A DNA stretch of 23,242 bases from Minisyncoccota bacterium (GTDB lineage: Bacteria; Patescibacteriota; Minisyncoccia; Minisyncoccales; Minisyncoccaceae), in the NCBI GenBank assembly GCA_028704295.1, contig JAQVLF010000004.1, positions 1 to 23,242 of the forward strand, written 5' to 3'. The position numbers and the translations under genes are program-made. This document shows, piece after piece, positions 14,119 through 22,640 of this stretch. Position 1 is the stretch's first letter; each line of letters begins with the position of its first letter. Below the pieces are notes generated by a model that saw nothing but the letters and a program-made list of their open reading frames with translations, did not search any database and was not told the DNA's origin.

Positions 14119-15033
14119 ATGAAAAAGAACACATCTTTTACTTTAATAGAATTATTAGTAGTAATAGTTATCATCGGAGTTATAGCAGGAGTTATTATTG
14201 TAACTACTACTTCTTCAATTGGTAAAGCTAATATAACTAAACTTAAAGTATTTGAAGAAAGTGTAGCTAATAATTTAGCTGCTAATATGGTGTCTAGGTG
14301 GAAATTAGACGATGTTATTGAAACAAACAAGACTCCGGATGCTTGGGGAAGTAATAAAGGAACACTTTATTTTGATAGTTTAACTGCTGGGTATGGAGAT
14401 AGTCATGCTTCTGGGCCAATGAGTGAATCTAATTGCATCTCAGGGACTTGTTTTAAGTTTGATGGAGTGGATGATTATATTGATTGTAGCAATAATTCTG
14501 TAAGCTTTGGCAATTCTACATCAGATCACCCATTTACCCTCTCAGCATGGGTTAATATGACTGATAGAACAAATTTTGTAATATTGTCAAAGGGTAATGA
14601 ATACCTTTGGACAAATAATAATTTTCATCGTTTGTATCTATATGACAATAGCACTGGGAATTATATTTATAGAAATGGTATAGACTTGGTTTCGTATATA
14701 GGGAAATGGACTTATTTAATTACAATTTATGATGGAAGCAGAACAATTGAAGGAATCAAATTTTATATTAATGGAACGGAAAATCCAGTCTATGGAGAGG
14801 GAAGTGCTGGGACATATGTTGCTATGCATAGCACATCTAATAATCTTTTTGTTGGCAATGATGATGTGAAATATGCAAATGGCTTAATTGATGACGTAAG
14901 AATATATAATGCAGCTATATCCTCCTCCCAAATCAAACAAAACTATATCGCAGGACTAAATTCTTTATTGGGAAAAGGGTTGATTTCACAAGAAGAATAC
15001 AATCAAAGAATAGAAAATCTAAGCCAAAAGTAA
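14119..15033 (+). CDS. Prepilin-type protein with LamG-like domain
   Basis: The protein has 304 aa. Residues 5-28 form a class III prepilin signal (TSFTLIELLVVIVIIG) with the conserved Glu at +5 of the mature pilin. The residue before the cleavage point is Ser instead of the usual Gly. After the hydrophobic helix comes a concanavalin-like LamG jelly-roll domain, marked by ANMVSRWKLDD, CFKFDGVDDYIDC, HPFTLSAWVNMTDR, KWTYLITIYDG and NGLIDDVRIYNAAIS. A short helical tail follows. It should be exported, cut by PilD and either anchored or built into a pilus with a ligand-binding domain at the surface, perhaps for host or sugar binding. It stands alone, with terminators on both sides and no pilus assembly genes nearby. 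Confidence 0.88.
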   Translation: MKKNTSFTLIELLVVIVIIGVIAGVIIVTTTSSIGKANITKLKVFEESVANNLAANMVSRWKLDDVIETNKTPDAWGSNKGTLYFDSLTAGYGDSHASGPMSESNCISGTCFKFDGVDDYIDCSNNSVSFGNSTSDHPFTLSAWVNMTDRTNFVILSKGNEYLWTNNNFHRLYLYDNSTGNYIYRNGIDLVSYIGKWTYLITIYDGSRTIEGIKFYINGTENPVYGEGSAGTYVAMHSTSNNLFVGNDDVKYANGLIDDVRIYNAAISSSQIKQNYIAGLNSLLGKGLISQEEYNQRIENLSQK

Positions 15034-15037
15034 AAAG

Positions 15038-15062
15038 CTGAGGAAATATCTTCAGTTTTTTT
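15038..15062. terminator. Bidirectional rho-independent terminator
   Basis: CTGAGGA (15038-15044) pairs with TCTTCAG (15049-15055) around AATA, followed on the plus strand by seven T (15056-15062). Read on the minus strand it is followed by CTTTTTAC. It can serve both the pilin-like gene and the minus-strand 30-aa gene. Confidence 0.75.
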
Positions 15063-15099
15063 ATTGCTTGAAAGTATTGTTCAATTAAGCTAAAATAAA

Positions 15100-15192
15100 T
15101 TAAAAGACACCAATAAACATTGAGCCTACGAGTGAAAGAATCATTAAAGCAACGAATATAATCATAAATATTTTAACAAATTTCTTATTCAT
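15100..15192 (-). CDS. 30-aa single-pass membrane peptide
   Basis: The frame starts at the ATG at 15192 and ends with TAA at 15100-15102. The product begins MNKKFVKIF and continues as one hydrophobic helix ending GVF: basic N-terminus, membrane helix, almost no outside part. The shape recalls the tiny DUF4044-like membrane peptides of Firmicutes, but the match is by pattern only. It is divergent from the FtsB/DivIC-like gene with 30 nt between the starts, and it shares the terminator at 15038-15062 with the pilin-like gene. This placement suggests a small partner of the division or envelope machinery. That is inference. Confidence 0.55.
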   Translation of the reverse strand: MNKKFVKIFMIIFVALMILSLVGSMFIGVF

Positions 15193-15222
15193 ATTACTTA
15201 ATTTTAATTATTTATATTTATA

Positions 15223-15621
15223 ATGTTAGCAAAAAGAAAGAAAAAAATAAAGAAGGGAGGGTTTAATTTTAAGAAATTTTTTGGAATTTTGCTTTTTGCC
15301 TGCATTTTCATATTTCTCATATACTCAGCCATAAATCTTTTTATTAAAAGAATGGAGCTTCAAAAAGAACTTGATGTTTTGAATGCAGAAGAAGAAGAAT
15401 TGTTAAAGCAAAGAGAGTCTTTAAAATTTAATTTGGGAGAAACATATAGCGAGGCATATTTAGAAAAAGTTGCAAGAGAAGATCTCAACTTTAAAAAGCC
15501 AGGAGAAAAGGTTTATGTTATTAAAAAAGAAGGAGAAGAAATTGAAGAGAGCACAGAAACAAATGAAAACACAACTTTTATTGACAAGATTCAATCCTTT
15601 CTGAGAAGTTTTAATAAGTAA
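15223..15621 (+). CDS. FtsB/DivIC-like septum formation initiator
   Basis: The protein has 132 aa. A basic cytoplasmic start (KRKKKIKKGG) is followed by one membrane helix (about residues 20-41) and a coiled coil (about 42-70). Then comes the family signature YLEKVAREDLNFKKPGEKVYVI, and an acidic tail. FtsB/DivIC proteins bridge the divisome between FtsL/DivIB and the septal synthase outside the membrane. ftsZ lies a little downstream on the same strand, which supports a division role. No Shine-Dalgarno sequence is seen; AT-rich -10-like boxes (TTTATA, TATATT) lie 4-6 nt before the ATG. Confidence 0.85.
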   Translation: MLAKRKKKIKKGGFNFKKFFGILLFACIFIFLIYSAINLFIKRMELQKELDVLNAEEEELLKQRESLKFNLGETYSEAYLEKVAREDLNFKKPGEKVYVIKKEGEEIEESTETNENTTFIDKIQSFLRSFNK

Positions 15622-15658
15622 ACTTGTTTTTTAATATAAATATGATATCCTTTAAATA

Positions 15659-16078
15659 ATGAAACAAGAAAATTGTGTATTTTGCAAAATAATAAATAAG
15701 GAATTGCCTTGCTATAAGGTATACGAAGATGATCTTGTTTTAGCCTTTTTATCAATTGGGCCTGCTTCTTTAGGGCATACTTTAGTTATACCTAAAGAAC
15801 ATTATGAAAATATTTTTGATATAGAAGAGGAAGCATTGAAAAGAATTGCTGAAGTTTCAAAAAAGATTGCTATTCAAATGAAGAACAATTTAGAAGATGT
15901 TTACGGTATTACCATATTTCAGTCAAATGGAAGAACAGCTGAACAAGAAGTAATGCATTACCACATGCATGTAATTCCAAGAAGAGAAAGTGATAATTTT
16001 AGAATTAATAGTTGTTTGAAGAGCATAAAATTAGAAGATAACCAATTTAAAAGTATTTTAGATAAAATAAGATTATGA
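15659..16078 (+). CDS. HIT family nucleotide hydrolase/transferase
   Basis: The protein has 139 aa. It has the typical start CVFCKIINKELP and the histidine triad HYHMHVIPR (His100, His102, His104), preceded by the substrate loop FQSNGRTAEQEVMHY. It belongs to the Hint branch, which hydrolyses adenosine phosphoramidates or related nucleotides in the cytoplasm. A plausible promoter is TTGTTT (15624-15629), 16 nt, TATCCT (15646-15651), 7 nt before the ATG. Its TGA stop overlaps the mscS ATG as ATGA. Confidence 0.93.
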   Translation: MKQENCVFCKIINKELPCYKVYEDDLVLAFLSIGPASLGHTLVIPKEHYENIFDIEEEALKRIAEVSKKIAIQMKNNLEDVYGITIFQSNGRTAEQEVMHYHMHVIPRRESDNFRINSCLKSIKLEDNQFKSILDKIRL

Positions 16079-17127
16079 TAAATGAGTTTTTTTTAAGTAT
16101 AGGAACAGTTGAAGAATGGAAATTAAGCCTAGGCTTTCTTGTCGGCTTAGTTGTTTTTTTCAGAGTTTTAAAGTATTTAATTGTTAATAAATTTAAGGCA
16201 ATTGCAGATATTACAAAAAATGATTTTGACGATTTCTTAATTTCTGCTTTTTCTATTAAAACATGGCCCACTGAAATTATTTTTTCAATCTTTGTTTCAT
16301 CTAAGTTTCTTCATTTAGGCGAAGGGTTCAATAGTTTCATTAATTACATTACTTTAATAACAATCATAATCTTTGTTGCTAATTTTTTGCAAAGATTGGT
16401 AAAATACTTTGCTATAAAAAAAGTTTTAAAACACGAAGAAGAAGATAGAAAAACAGATGCTTCCGTTGTACATGTTTTGTCTAACATGATTCAATGGGGA
16501 ATAAGGGTTATTGCGGCATTATTGATTCTGCAGAATTCGGGAATTGATATCGGAGCACTCTTAGCTGGTGCTGGAATTATGGGTATTGCTATTGCTTTTG
16601 CCCTAAAAGAAGTTTTAGCTGATTTATTTGCTTGTTTTAGCATATATTTTGATAAGCCATTTGAAGTAGGAGACTATATTGTTTTGGATAATGGAAAATC
16701 AGGAGGAGTTAAAAAGATAGGGCTTAGAACAACAAGAATAAAGACTTTAAGAGGAGAAGAGCTTGTTATTTCAAATAGAAAGCTTACTGATTCTTTTTTG
16801 CGAAATTACAAAAAAATGGAAAAAAGAAGAGTAAGCTTTGAAGTTTCAGTAGATGCAAAAACAACAGCTAAAAAGCTTGAAAAAGGGAAGGAGATTATTA
16901 TGAAGTTAATAGAAAAGGAGGAAGACGTGGAAAAGCCAAAAGTATATTTAACTTTTTTTACTGGAAATTCTTATGTCTATGGCATTATTTATTTTGTTAA
17001 AACAAGAAATTATTATAAATATATGAAAGCTCGTGAAAATATTATACTTAATATAAGAAAAGCTTTTGATAAAGAAAAAATTAAATTTGCTACAGACGAA
17101 CAAAAAATTATTCTTAAAAAAGATTAA
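16075..17127 (+). CDS. mscS: Small-conductance mechanosensitive channel (MscS family)
   Basis: The protein has 350 aa. About five hydrophobic segments are seen (near residues 17-37, 63-82, 84-108, 130-150 and 156-185). The last is the pore helix, rich in Gly and Ala (GALLAGAGIMGIAIAFALKE). It is followed by the conserved beta-domain entry FDKPFEVGDYIVLDNG and VKKIGLRTTRIKTLRGEELVISNRKL. The soluble C-terminal cage region follows. It releases solutes on osmotic downshock. It overlaps the HIT gene by 4 nt and ftsZ starts 3 nt after its stop, so HIT-mscS-ftsZ-galU-trxB-eno-apgM may be one long operon. Confidence 0.92.
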   Translation: MINEFFLSIGTVEEWKLSLGFLVGLVVFFRVLKYLIVNKFKAIADITKNDFDDFLISAFSIKTWPTEIIFSIFVSSKFLHLGEGFNSFINYITLITIIIFVANFLQRLVKYFAIKKVLKHEEEDRKTDASVVHVLSNMIQWGIRVIAALLILQNSGIDIGALLAGAGIMGIAIAFALKEVLADLFACFSIYFDKPFEVGDYIVLDNGKSGGVKKIGLRTTRIKTLRGEELVISNRKLTDSFLRNYKKMEKRRVSFEVSVDAKTTAKKLEKGKEIIMKLIEKEEDVEKPKVYLTFFTGNSYVYGIIYFVKTRNYYKYMKARENIILNIRKAFDKEKIKFATDEQKIILKKD

Positions 17128-17130
17128 GAT

Positions 17131-18396
17131 ATGTCTTTAAAAAAAATAGAAAAAATTAAAAAGGAAAAGATTAAAGAAAGACTTCCAAAAGATAATTCTA
17201 CAAAAAGAATTAAAATTAAGATTGTTGGAATTGGAGGAGGCGGAGGCAATATTATAAAAGAACTTTCACGCAAATTAGATTTTTCTTCAAATAAAATAGA
17301 TTTTGTGGCAGTTAATACAGATATTCAAGCATTAGAGGCTTTGGGAAAAGACTTGAAGAAGGTTTCTTTTGGAGAAGGAGAAACAAGAGGGCTTGGAACA
17401 GGAAGAGATATTGCATTAGGAAGAATGATTGCGGAAGCAGAAGAGAAAAAGATAAAGAGTATTTTTTCCGATGCAAAAGATTTATACATTCTTGTAGCTT
17501 CTCTTGGAGGAGGAACAGGAACAGGTTCTATCCCTGTTTTTTCTAAAATTGCCAAAGAATTGAATTTAACTACCCTTGGAATTTTTACTCTTCCTTTCAA
17601 TTTCGAAGGAAAAGAAAAAATAAAAGATTCTCAAAAAGCAATAGAAGAAGCTAAAGCTAATTTAAATGCAGTATTAACTATTCCTAATGAAAAAATCTTT
17701 AAAATAGTTGAAGATGATGTTCCTTTCAATTCTGCCTTAGACATAGTTAATTTGCAGCTTGCAAAATCACTTCAAGGGCTTTTAAATACTGTTTATTCCT
17801 CAGGACTAATTAATATTGATTGGGCAGACATTAAGACAACGATTGAAGGTGTTGATCAAAATGCATATTTGAACACTGTACAGGCAAAAATAGGGGGTGA
17901 TTTAAATGCATTTACAATGGAACTTCTTAATAATAAGCTTGTTGATTATGATTTTTCAAGATCAGCTAATGTTTTATTCAATATTGAAGGAGGAAAAGAT
18001 TTATCAATGCAGCAGCTTGCTTTAATCTCAGAAAAGATACATGAGCTTGCTCCTGAAGCCAGAATTATTTTTGGGTTGACCCAGAATTCAAAATTAAAAA
18101 ACGAGATAAGAGCGACTGTTCTTGCGACGGGTACTTCTAAAAAAAAGGAGAAAAAAAGTGAGAAGAAAAAGAAAATAGTGAAAGTTAAAAAAGAGAAGAA
18201 GGTTGAAATTAAGAAAGTAAAAAAAGAAAAGCCAAAAAAGCCTGACACTATAGAAGAGGAGTTAAAAGAACTCGAAGTTGAAATAAATAGAAGGAATGCA
18301 GTTGAAATTAAAAAGGCTGAAGAAGATGCTAGAAAAAAAGAAGATGAAGAAGATAACATCTTTGAAATACCTGCATTTTTAAGAAAGAAAAAATAA
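17131..18396 (+). CDS. ftsZ: Cell division GTPase FtsZ
   Basis: The protein has 421 aa. It has the nucleotide-binding start KIVGIGGGGGNII, NTDIQAL, the tubulin signature GGGTGTG (residues 126-132) and the T7 loop NIDWAD (228-233), which carries the catalytic Asp residues. The globular part ends near residue 330. It is followed by an unusually Lys-rich linker (about 335-375), then an acidic helical stretch. The end, IFEIPAFLRKKK, is the conserved C-terminal peptide that binds FtsA/ZipA/SepF-type anchors. The N-terminus also has a 25-residue Lys-rich extension. It should polymerise into the division ring. It lies 3 nt after mscS and 1 nt before galU. Confidence 0.95.
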   Translation: MSLKKIEKIKKEKIKERLPKDNSTKRIKIKIVGIGGGGGNIIKELSRKLDFSSNKIDFVAVNTDIQALEALGKDLKKVSFGEGETRGLGTGRDIALGRMIAEAEEKKIKSIFSDAKDLYILVASLGGGTGTGSIPVFSKIAKELNLTTLGIFTLPFNFEGKEKIKDSQKAIEEAKANLNAVLTIPNEKIFKIVEDDVPFNSALDIVNLQLAKSLQGLLNTVYSSGLINIDWADIKTTIEGVDQNAYLNTVQAKIGGDLNAFTMELLNNKLVDYDFSRSANVLFNIEGGKDLSMQQLALISEKIHELAPEARIIFGLTQNSKLKNEIRATVLATGTSKKKEKKSEKKKKIVKVKKEKKVEIKKVKKEKPKKPDTIEEELKELEVEINRRNAVEIKKAEEDARKKEDEEDNIFEIPAFLRKKK

Positions 18397-18397
18397 T

Positions 18398-19276
18398 ATG
18401 AATAAAGTTAAAAAAGCGATTTTTCCAATAGCTGGACTAGCTACTAGATTTTTGCCAGAGTCAAAAGTTGTTCCAAAGGAATTAATACCGTTAGGAAGCA
18501 GACCACTTTTGCATTATAATGTAAAGGAAGCTATTTTGTCGGGCATTGATGAAATTTCATTTATAACAAGGCAGAAGCAGACTGGGGCGCTTGAATATTT
18601 TGAAAATAATGAATATTTGGAAGAAGTTCTAAAAAACAATAACAAAGAAAAGGAGTTAAAAGCTTTAAATGAATTAAAGAATTTAGCTAATAATGTTAAG
18701 TTTTCTTCTTTTATACAAAAAAGACCGACAGGGGATGCTGACGCGATATTTAAAGCAAGAGATTTTTGCATGAAAGAGCCTTGTGCCATTTCTTTTTGCG
18801 ATGATGTTGTTGACTCTAACGTTCCTTGTTTAGAGCAATTGCAAGAAATGTTTCTAACTTGCGGAAGGCCAGTACTCGCTTTAAAAAGAGTGCCGCCAGA
18901 AAGAATCCCAAGTTATGGCATTGTTAAGGTAGAAAAAATTGCCAATAAATTCTATAAAATTAAAAGCGTTACTCAAAAGCCAAAAGTAGAAGATGCGCCT
19001 TCTGACCTTGCTATTTTGGGAAGAATGATCATTACTCCCGATGTTTTTGATTATTTGAGCAACAATAAAGATGCAATGCAGAAAGATAGATCAATAACAC
19101 AAGCTTTAGGAGAAATGGCGGAATTGGGAAAAGCAGTTTATGGATATGAAATAGATGGAGACTGGCTTGAATGTGGAGACATTATTTCGTGGTATAAATC
19201 TTTTATAAAAATGGCCTTAAAAGACGAGGAAAATGGTGAAAAGTTAAGAAGATTTTTAAAAAGTCTTAAATTATGA
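18398..19276 (+). CDS. galU: UTP-glucose-1-phosphate uridylyltransferase-like nucleotidyltransferase
   Basis: The protein has 292 aa. The nucleotide-sugar pyrophosphorylase start is visible (IFPIAGLATRFLPESKVVPKELIPLG), with a later DDVV metal site (SFCDDVVDS). GDWLECGD at the C-terminus is typical of GalU. The substrate loop reads RPTGDADAI, where classic GalU has GLGHA, so the exact sugar or nucleotide is not certain. The expected product is UDP-glucose for envelope glycans. The start is 1 nt after ftsZ, and the TGA overlaps the trxB start by 4 nt. Confidence 0.85.
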   Translation: MNKVKKAIFPIAGLATRFLPESKVVPKELIPLGSRPLLHYNVKEAILSGIDEISFITRQKQTGALEYFENNEYLEEVLKNNNKEKELKALNELKNLANNVKFSSFIQKRPTGDADAIFKARDFCMKEPCAISFCDDVVDSNVPCLEQLQEMFLTCGRPVLALKRVPPERIPSYGIVKVEKIANKFYKIKSVTQKPKVEDAPSDLAILGRMIITPDVFDYLSNNKDAMQKDRSITQALGEMAELGKAVYGYEIDGDWLECGDIISWYKSFIKMALKDEENGEKLRRFLKSLKL

Positions 19277-20187
19277 TTTTTGATTTAATAATCATAGGGG
19301 GAGGGCCTGCTGGAATTACGGTTGCTATTTATGCTTCCCGTAATAATTTAAATACTTTGCTTTTCTCTCAAAATTTAGGAGGCATGCTTTCAAATAAGGC
19401 AGTTGATATTGAAAATTATACAGGCTTTCCATCTATAACAGGGATTGAATTAGCGGAAAAGTTTAGAGAGCACTTACTAAAACAGGAAAATGTTTTAGTG
19501 AAAGCAGAAGAAGTTAATTTTATTCAAAGGGAGAATAATACTTTTAAAGTAAAAACAGATACTGAAGAATACGAAAGCAAGACAGTTATTATTGCCTCTG
19601 GGTCAAAGCCAAGAGAATTAAATATTTTGGGGGAAAAAGAGTTCTTAGGAAAAGGCGTTTCCTATTGTCCAGTTTGCGATGGTTTTTTCTATAAAGGAAA
19701 AGATGTTGCCATTATTGGAGGAGGGAATGCCGGATTTGAATCAGCCATATATTTAAATAGCATTGCAAACACTATATATATTTTAGAAAGAGGAGACAAG
19801 TTTTTGGCAGACAAAAAAAATCAAGAAAAAGTTAATAGCTTTAAAAATATTAAGGCATTTACAAATGCAGAGATTTTGGAAATAAAAGGAGATAAATTTG
19901 TTCAAAGTATTAAATGGAAAAACAATGGAGAAGTTTTGGAAACAGAAATAGAAGGAGTTTTTGTACAGGCAGGATATGTTCCAAAAACTGACTATTTAAA
20001 AGATTTGGTAGATTTAAATGAAAAAAAAGAAATCATAGTGGATGAATCAATGAAAACTAAAACAAAAGGGCTCTTTGCAGCAGGAGACATTACAAATTCA
20101 AAAGTAAAACAGATTATTTGCGCTGCTTCGAGCGGTGCAATTGCAGCTTTATCAGCATATAATTTTTTAAACTATGAGCAAAATTAA
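19273..20187 (+). CDS. trxB: Thioredoxin reductase-like flavoprotein
   Basis: The protein has 304 aa. The FAD-binding Rossmann motif GGGPAGITVAIYASR is at the N-terminus. The redox pair is CPVC (Cys132, Cys135), where CATC is usual, inside the typical SYCPVCDGFFYKGK. The NADPH-binding motif IIGGGNAGFESA follows directly, and AAGDITNSKVKQIICAASSG closes the FAD domain. It should reduce a thioredoxin- or glutaredoxin-like partner; a glutaredoxin-like gene lies about 2.5 kb downstream. It overlaps galU by 4 nt and eno by 14 nt. Confidence 0.92.
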   Translation: MIFDLIIIGGGPAGITVAIYASRNNLNTLLFSQNLGGMLSNKAVDIENYTGFPSITGIELAEKFREHLLKQENVLVKAEEVNFIQRENNTFKVKTDTEEYESKTVIIASGSKPRELNILGEKEFLGKGVSYCPVCDGFFYKGKDVAIIGGGNAGFESAIYLNSIANTIYILERGDKFLADKKNQEKVNSFKNIKAFTNAEILEIKGDKFVQSIKWKNNGEVLETEIEGVFVQAGYVPKTDYLKDLVDLNEKKEIIVDESMKTKTKGLFAAGDITNSKVKQIICAASSGAIAALSAYNFLNYEQN

Positions 20188-21406
20188 AAGTATCAAAGCT
20201 AGAGAAATATTGGATTCAAGAGGCGATCCCACAATTGAAGCTTCTCTTGAAACAGAAAATGGTATTTTCATTGATTCAGTTCCATCAGGCGCTTCAATTG
20301 GATTAAGAGAAGCAGTAGAATTAAGGGATAATGATGAAAATAGGTATTTTGGAAAAGGTGTTTTAAATGCTATTTCAAACATTGAAAACATTATTTCTCC
20401 TAGCGTAGAAGGCTTTCAAGTTAAAAACCAAAAAGAAATAGACAATGCCATGATAGAGCTTGATAATACAGATAGCAAGGCCTATTTAGGAGCAAATGCG
20501 ATTATGGCAGTGTCATTAGCTTCTGCTAGAGCAGGTGCAAAGGCAAGTGAAAAAGAATTATATGAATACATTGCTTTAATTTCGAACAATGAAGTTAAGA
20601 TACCTTCGCCATGTTTTAACGTAATTAATGGGGGAAAACATGCGGGAAGTGAGTTAGCTTTTCAAGAATTCATGATTAATTTTGAAGGCAAAGAATTAAA
20701 AGAGCAAATTAGAATGGCTTCTGAAGTTTATCATAAATTAAAATATATTATTTCTTTTAAATATGGAAAAGAAGGCATAAATGTGGGGGATGAAGGAGGC
20801 TTTGCTCCTAAAATTAATAATCCAAGAGAAGCTTTAGACTTAATTGTTAAGGCAGCAGAGGAGCTTAATTATTTGAACGATCTAAATATATTTATAGATG
20901 TAGCTGCTTCTGAATTCTATAACGAAGGCAAATATGTTTTAAATAAGGACAATGCCTTAACAAGAGAGGAGTTAATTGAGTATTACAAAGAGCTAATCAA
21001 AAATTATCCGATTAAATCTATTGAAGATCCATTTGATGAAAATGATTTCGAAGGATTCAGAATGTTAAATCAGGCAATGCTTGGAAATATTTTGATTATT
21101 GGAGATGATTTAACAACCACAAATATTGATTCAATTGAAAAAGCGTATGATAAAAATGCAATAAACGGTCTTCTTGTTAAAATTAATCAAATAGGAACGG
21201 TCTCAGAAGCAATAGAAGCAGTTAATTTAGCTAAGTCATATAATTATAAAATAATGGTTTCACATAGATCAGGAGAGACAATGGATGACTTTATCGCTGA
21301 CTTTGCAGTTGGAACAGGGGCAGACTACATTAAATCAGGAGCTCCAGCAAGAGGAGAGAGAGTTTCTAAATATAATAGGCTTTTAAAAATAGCAGAGAAT
21401 TTATGA
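20174..21406 (+). CDS. eno: Enolase
   Basis: The protein has 410 aa. It turns 2-phosphoglycerate into phosphoenolpyruvate. Motifs: AREILDSRGDPTIEA, the mobile loop PSGASIG, NVINGGKHAGS, FQEFM (catalytic Glu region), NVGDEGGFAP, SIEDPF and GDDLTTTN (metal ligands), LLVKINQIGTVSEA (catalytic Lys) and SHRSGETMDD. The loop has Ile where most enolases have Thr (GASTG), while the metal-binding Ser before it is kept. A shortening of a few residues relative to the usual 420-430 is seen in the middle. It overlaps trxB by 14 nt and apgM by 4 nt. Confidence 0.95.
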   Translation: MSKIKSIKAREILDSRGDPTIEASLETENGIFIDSVPSGASIGLREAVELRDNDENRYFGKGVLNAISNIENIISPSVEGFQVKNQKEIDNAMIELDNTDSKAYLGANAIMAVSLASARAGAKASEKELYEYIALISNNEVKIPSPCFNVINGGKHAGSELAFQEFMINFEGKELKEQIRMASEVYHKLKYIISFKYGKEGINVGDEGGFAPKINNPREALDLIVKAAEELNYLNDLNIFIDVAASEFYNEGKYVLNKDNALTREELIEYYKELIKNYPIKSIEDPFDENDFEGFRMLNQAMLGNILIIGDDLTTTNIDSIEKAYDKNAINGLLVKINQIGTVSEAIEAVNLAKSYNYKIMVSHRSGETMDDFIADFAVGTGADYIKSGAPARGERVSKYNRLLKIAENL

Positions 21407-22590
21407 AGAAAATATTACTCACTATTTTAGATGGTTTAGGAGATATAAATGTTGAAGAATTAGGGAATAAAACACCTTTAGAAGCTGCTAATACTCCTAA
21501 TTTAGATTATATGGCAGAAAATGGGATAAATGGATTAATGAAGCCATTTAAGTTTTTTTATGAGAAATACCCAACTTCAGAAGGAGCGCATATTGGACTA
21601 TTTGGATATAAGGACTATTTTTTAGGAAGAGGTCCATATGAAGCAGCTGGAATCAATATGCCTTTATACGAAGGAGATATTGCTTTAAGAGTTAATTTTT
21701 CAACTATTAAAGATGGTATAATTATTGATAGAAGGGCAGGCAGAATTAAAGATACGGAGGAATTAATTGAGGCTTTATCAAATATTGTAATAAAAGGCAT
21801 AAAGTTTGATATCAAAAGATCGAACGGCCACAGGGCAGTTTTAGTTTTAAGAGGAAATAATTTGTCTTCTAATATTACTTCGAATGATCCGGGAGAAGAG
21901 GGTAAAGAGCCTTTTAAAATAGAAAGCACATTATTTGAAGGCGATTTTACAGCTGAAATCTTAAATGAATATCTAAAAAGAGCAAATGAAATTTTAAGCA
22001 ATCTAGAATTTAATAAAAAAAGGGACCTTCCAGCCAATTATCTTTTATTAAGAGGAGCTGGTCAATTTAAAAGGGTTTATCCATTTAAGGATAATTATGG
22101 ACTTAATACAGCCTGTGTCGCAGGAGGGGGATTATACAAAGGAATTGCAAAAATGATTGGCATGGATGTGATTAATGTTCCTAATACTACAGCTGATATT
22201 GATACAGATCTATGGGATAAATTTGAAGCAGTAAAAAAGGCTCTTCAAGAGTATGATTTTGTGTTTTTGCATATTAAAGGAACTGATGTTTGTTCTCATG
22301 ATGGAAGATATGAAGACAAAAAAAAGTTTATTGAGGAAATAGATAGATACTTCAAGGACTTAATAGACATTGATAATTTATTAATTATTGTGACAGCTGA
22401 TCACTCAACGCCATGTGAATTAAAAGAACATTCAAATGATCCAGTTCCTATTTTAATTTACGGAAACGGGAAAGATAATGTCTCTCATTTTTCTGAAAAT
22501 GAAGCTAAAAATGGAGAACTTGGGGTTTTTGAGGGGTCTGAGCTTATGAATAAAGTTTTAAAATTGAATTTTAGGACTATTTTACAATAA
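21403..22590 (+). CDS. apgM: Cofactor-independent phosphoglycerate mutase, archaeal type
   Basis: The protein has 395 aa. It belongs to the alkaline phosphatase superfamily and interconverts 3- and 2-phosphoglycerate. ILDGLGD gives the first metal ligands. TPLEAANTPNLDYMAENG and GRGPYEAAGI are typical of the ApgM (archaeal) branch, not of bacterial GpmI. The likely Ser nucleophile is in PTSEGAHIGLFGY, where the usual pattern is PxSDxAH, so Asp is replaced by Glu-Gly. LHIKGTDVCSHDGR and TADHSTPCEL carry the remaining metal ligands. ATGA overlap with eno couples two consecutive glycolytic steps. Confidence 0.93.
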   Translation: MKKILLTILDGLGDINVEELGNKTPLEAANTPNLDYMAENGINGLMKPFKFFYEKYPTSEGAHIGLFGYKDYFLGRGPYEAAGINMPLYEGDIALRVNFSTIKDGIIIDRRAGRIKDTEELIEALSNIVIKGIKFDIKRSNGHRAVLVLRGNNLSSNITSNDPGEEGKEPFKIESTLFEGDFTAEILNEYLKRANEILSNLEFNKKRDLPANYLLLRGAGQFKRVYPFKDNYGLNTACVAGGGLYKGIAKMIGMDVINVPNTTADIDTDLWDKFEAVKKALQEYDFVFLHIKGTDVCSHDGRYEDKKKFIEEIDRYFKDLIDIDNLLIIVTADHSTPCELKEHSNDPVPILIYGNGKDNVSHFSENEAKNGELGVFEGSELMNKVLKLNFRTILQ

Positions 22591-22606
22591 TTATCTAAAA
22601 TGGTAA

Positions 22607-22612
22607 TATAAT
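22607..22612 (+). promoter_or_regulatory. -10 box before the glutaredoxin gene
   Basis: A perfect TATAAT follows the apgM stop by 16 nt. It would give a start near 22619 and a 20-nt AT-rich leader without a Shine-Dalgarno sequence. The nearest -35-like box (TTTACA, 22581-22586) is at a 20-nt distance, which is long. Confidence 0.4.
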
Positions 22613-22640
22613 CCATAATAATTAATTTTAATTTTTAAAT

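Noticed and set aside
17946..18359. Long minus-strand ORF over the end of ftsZ
   Set aside because: Its Phe/Ser-rich translation is simply the reverse of the Lys/Glu-rich ftsZ linker.
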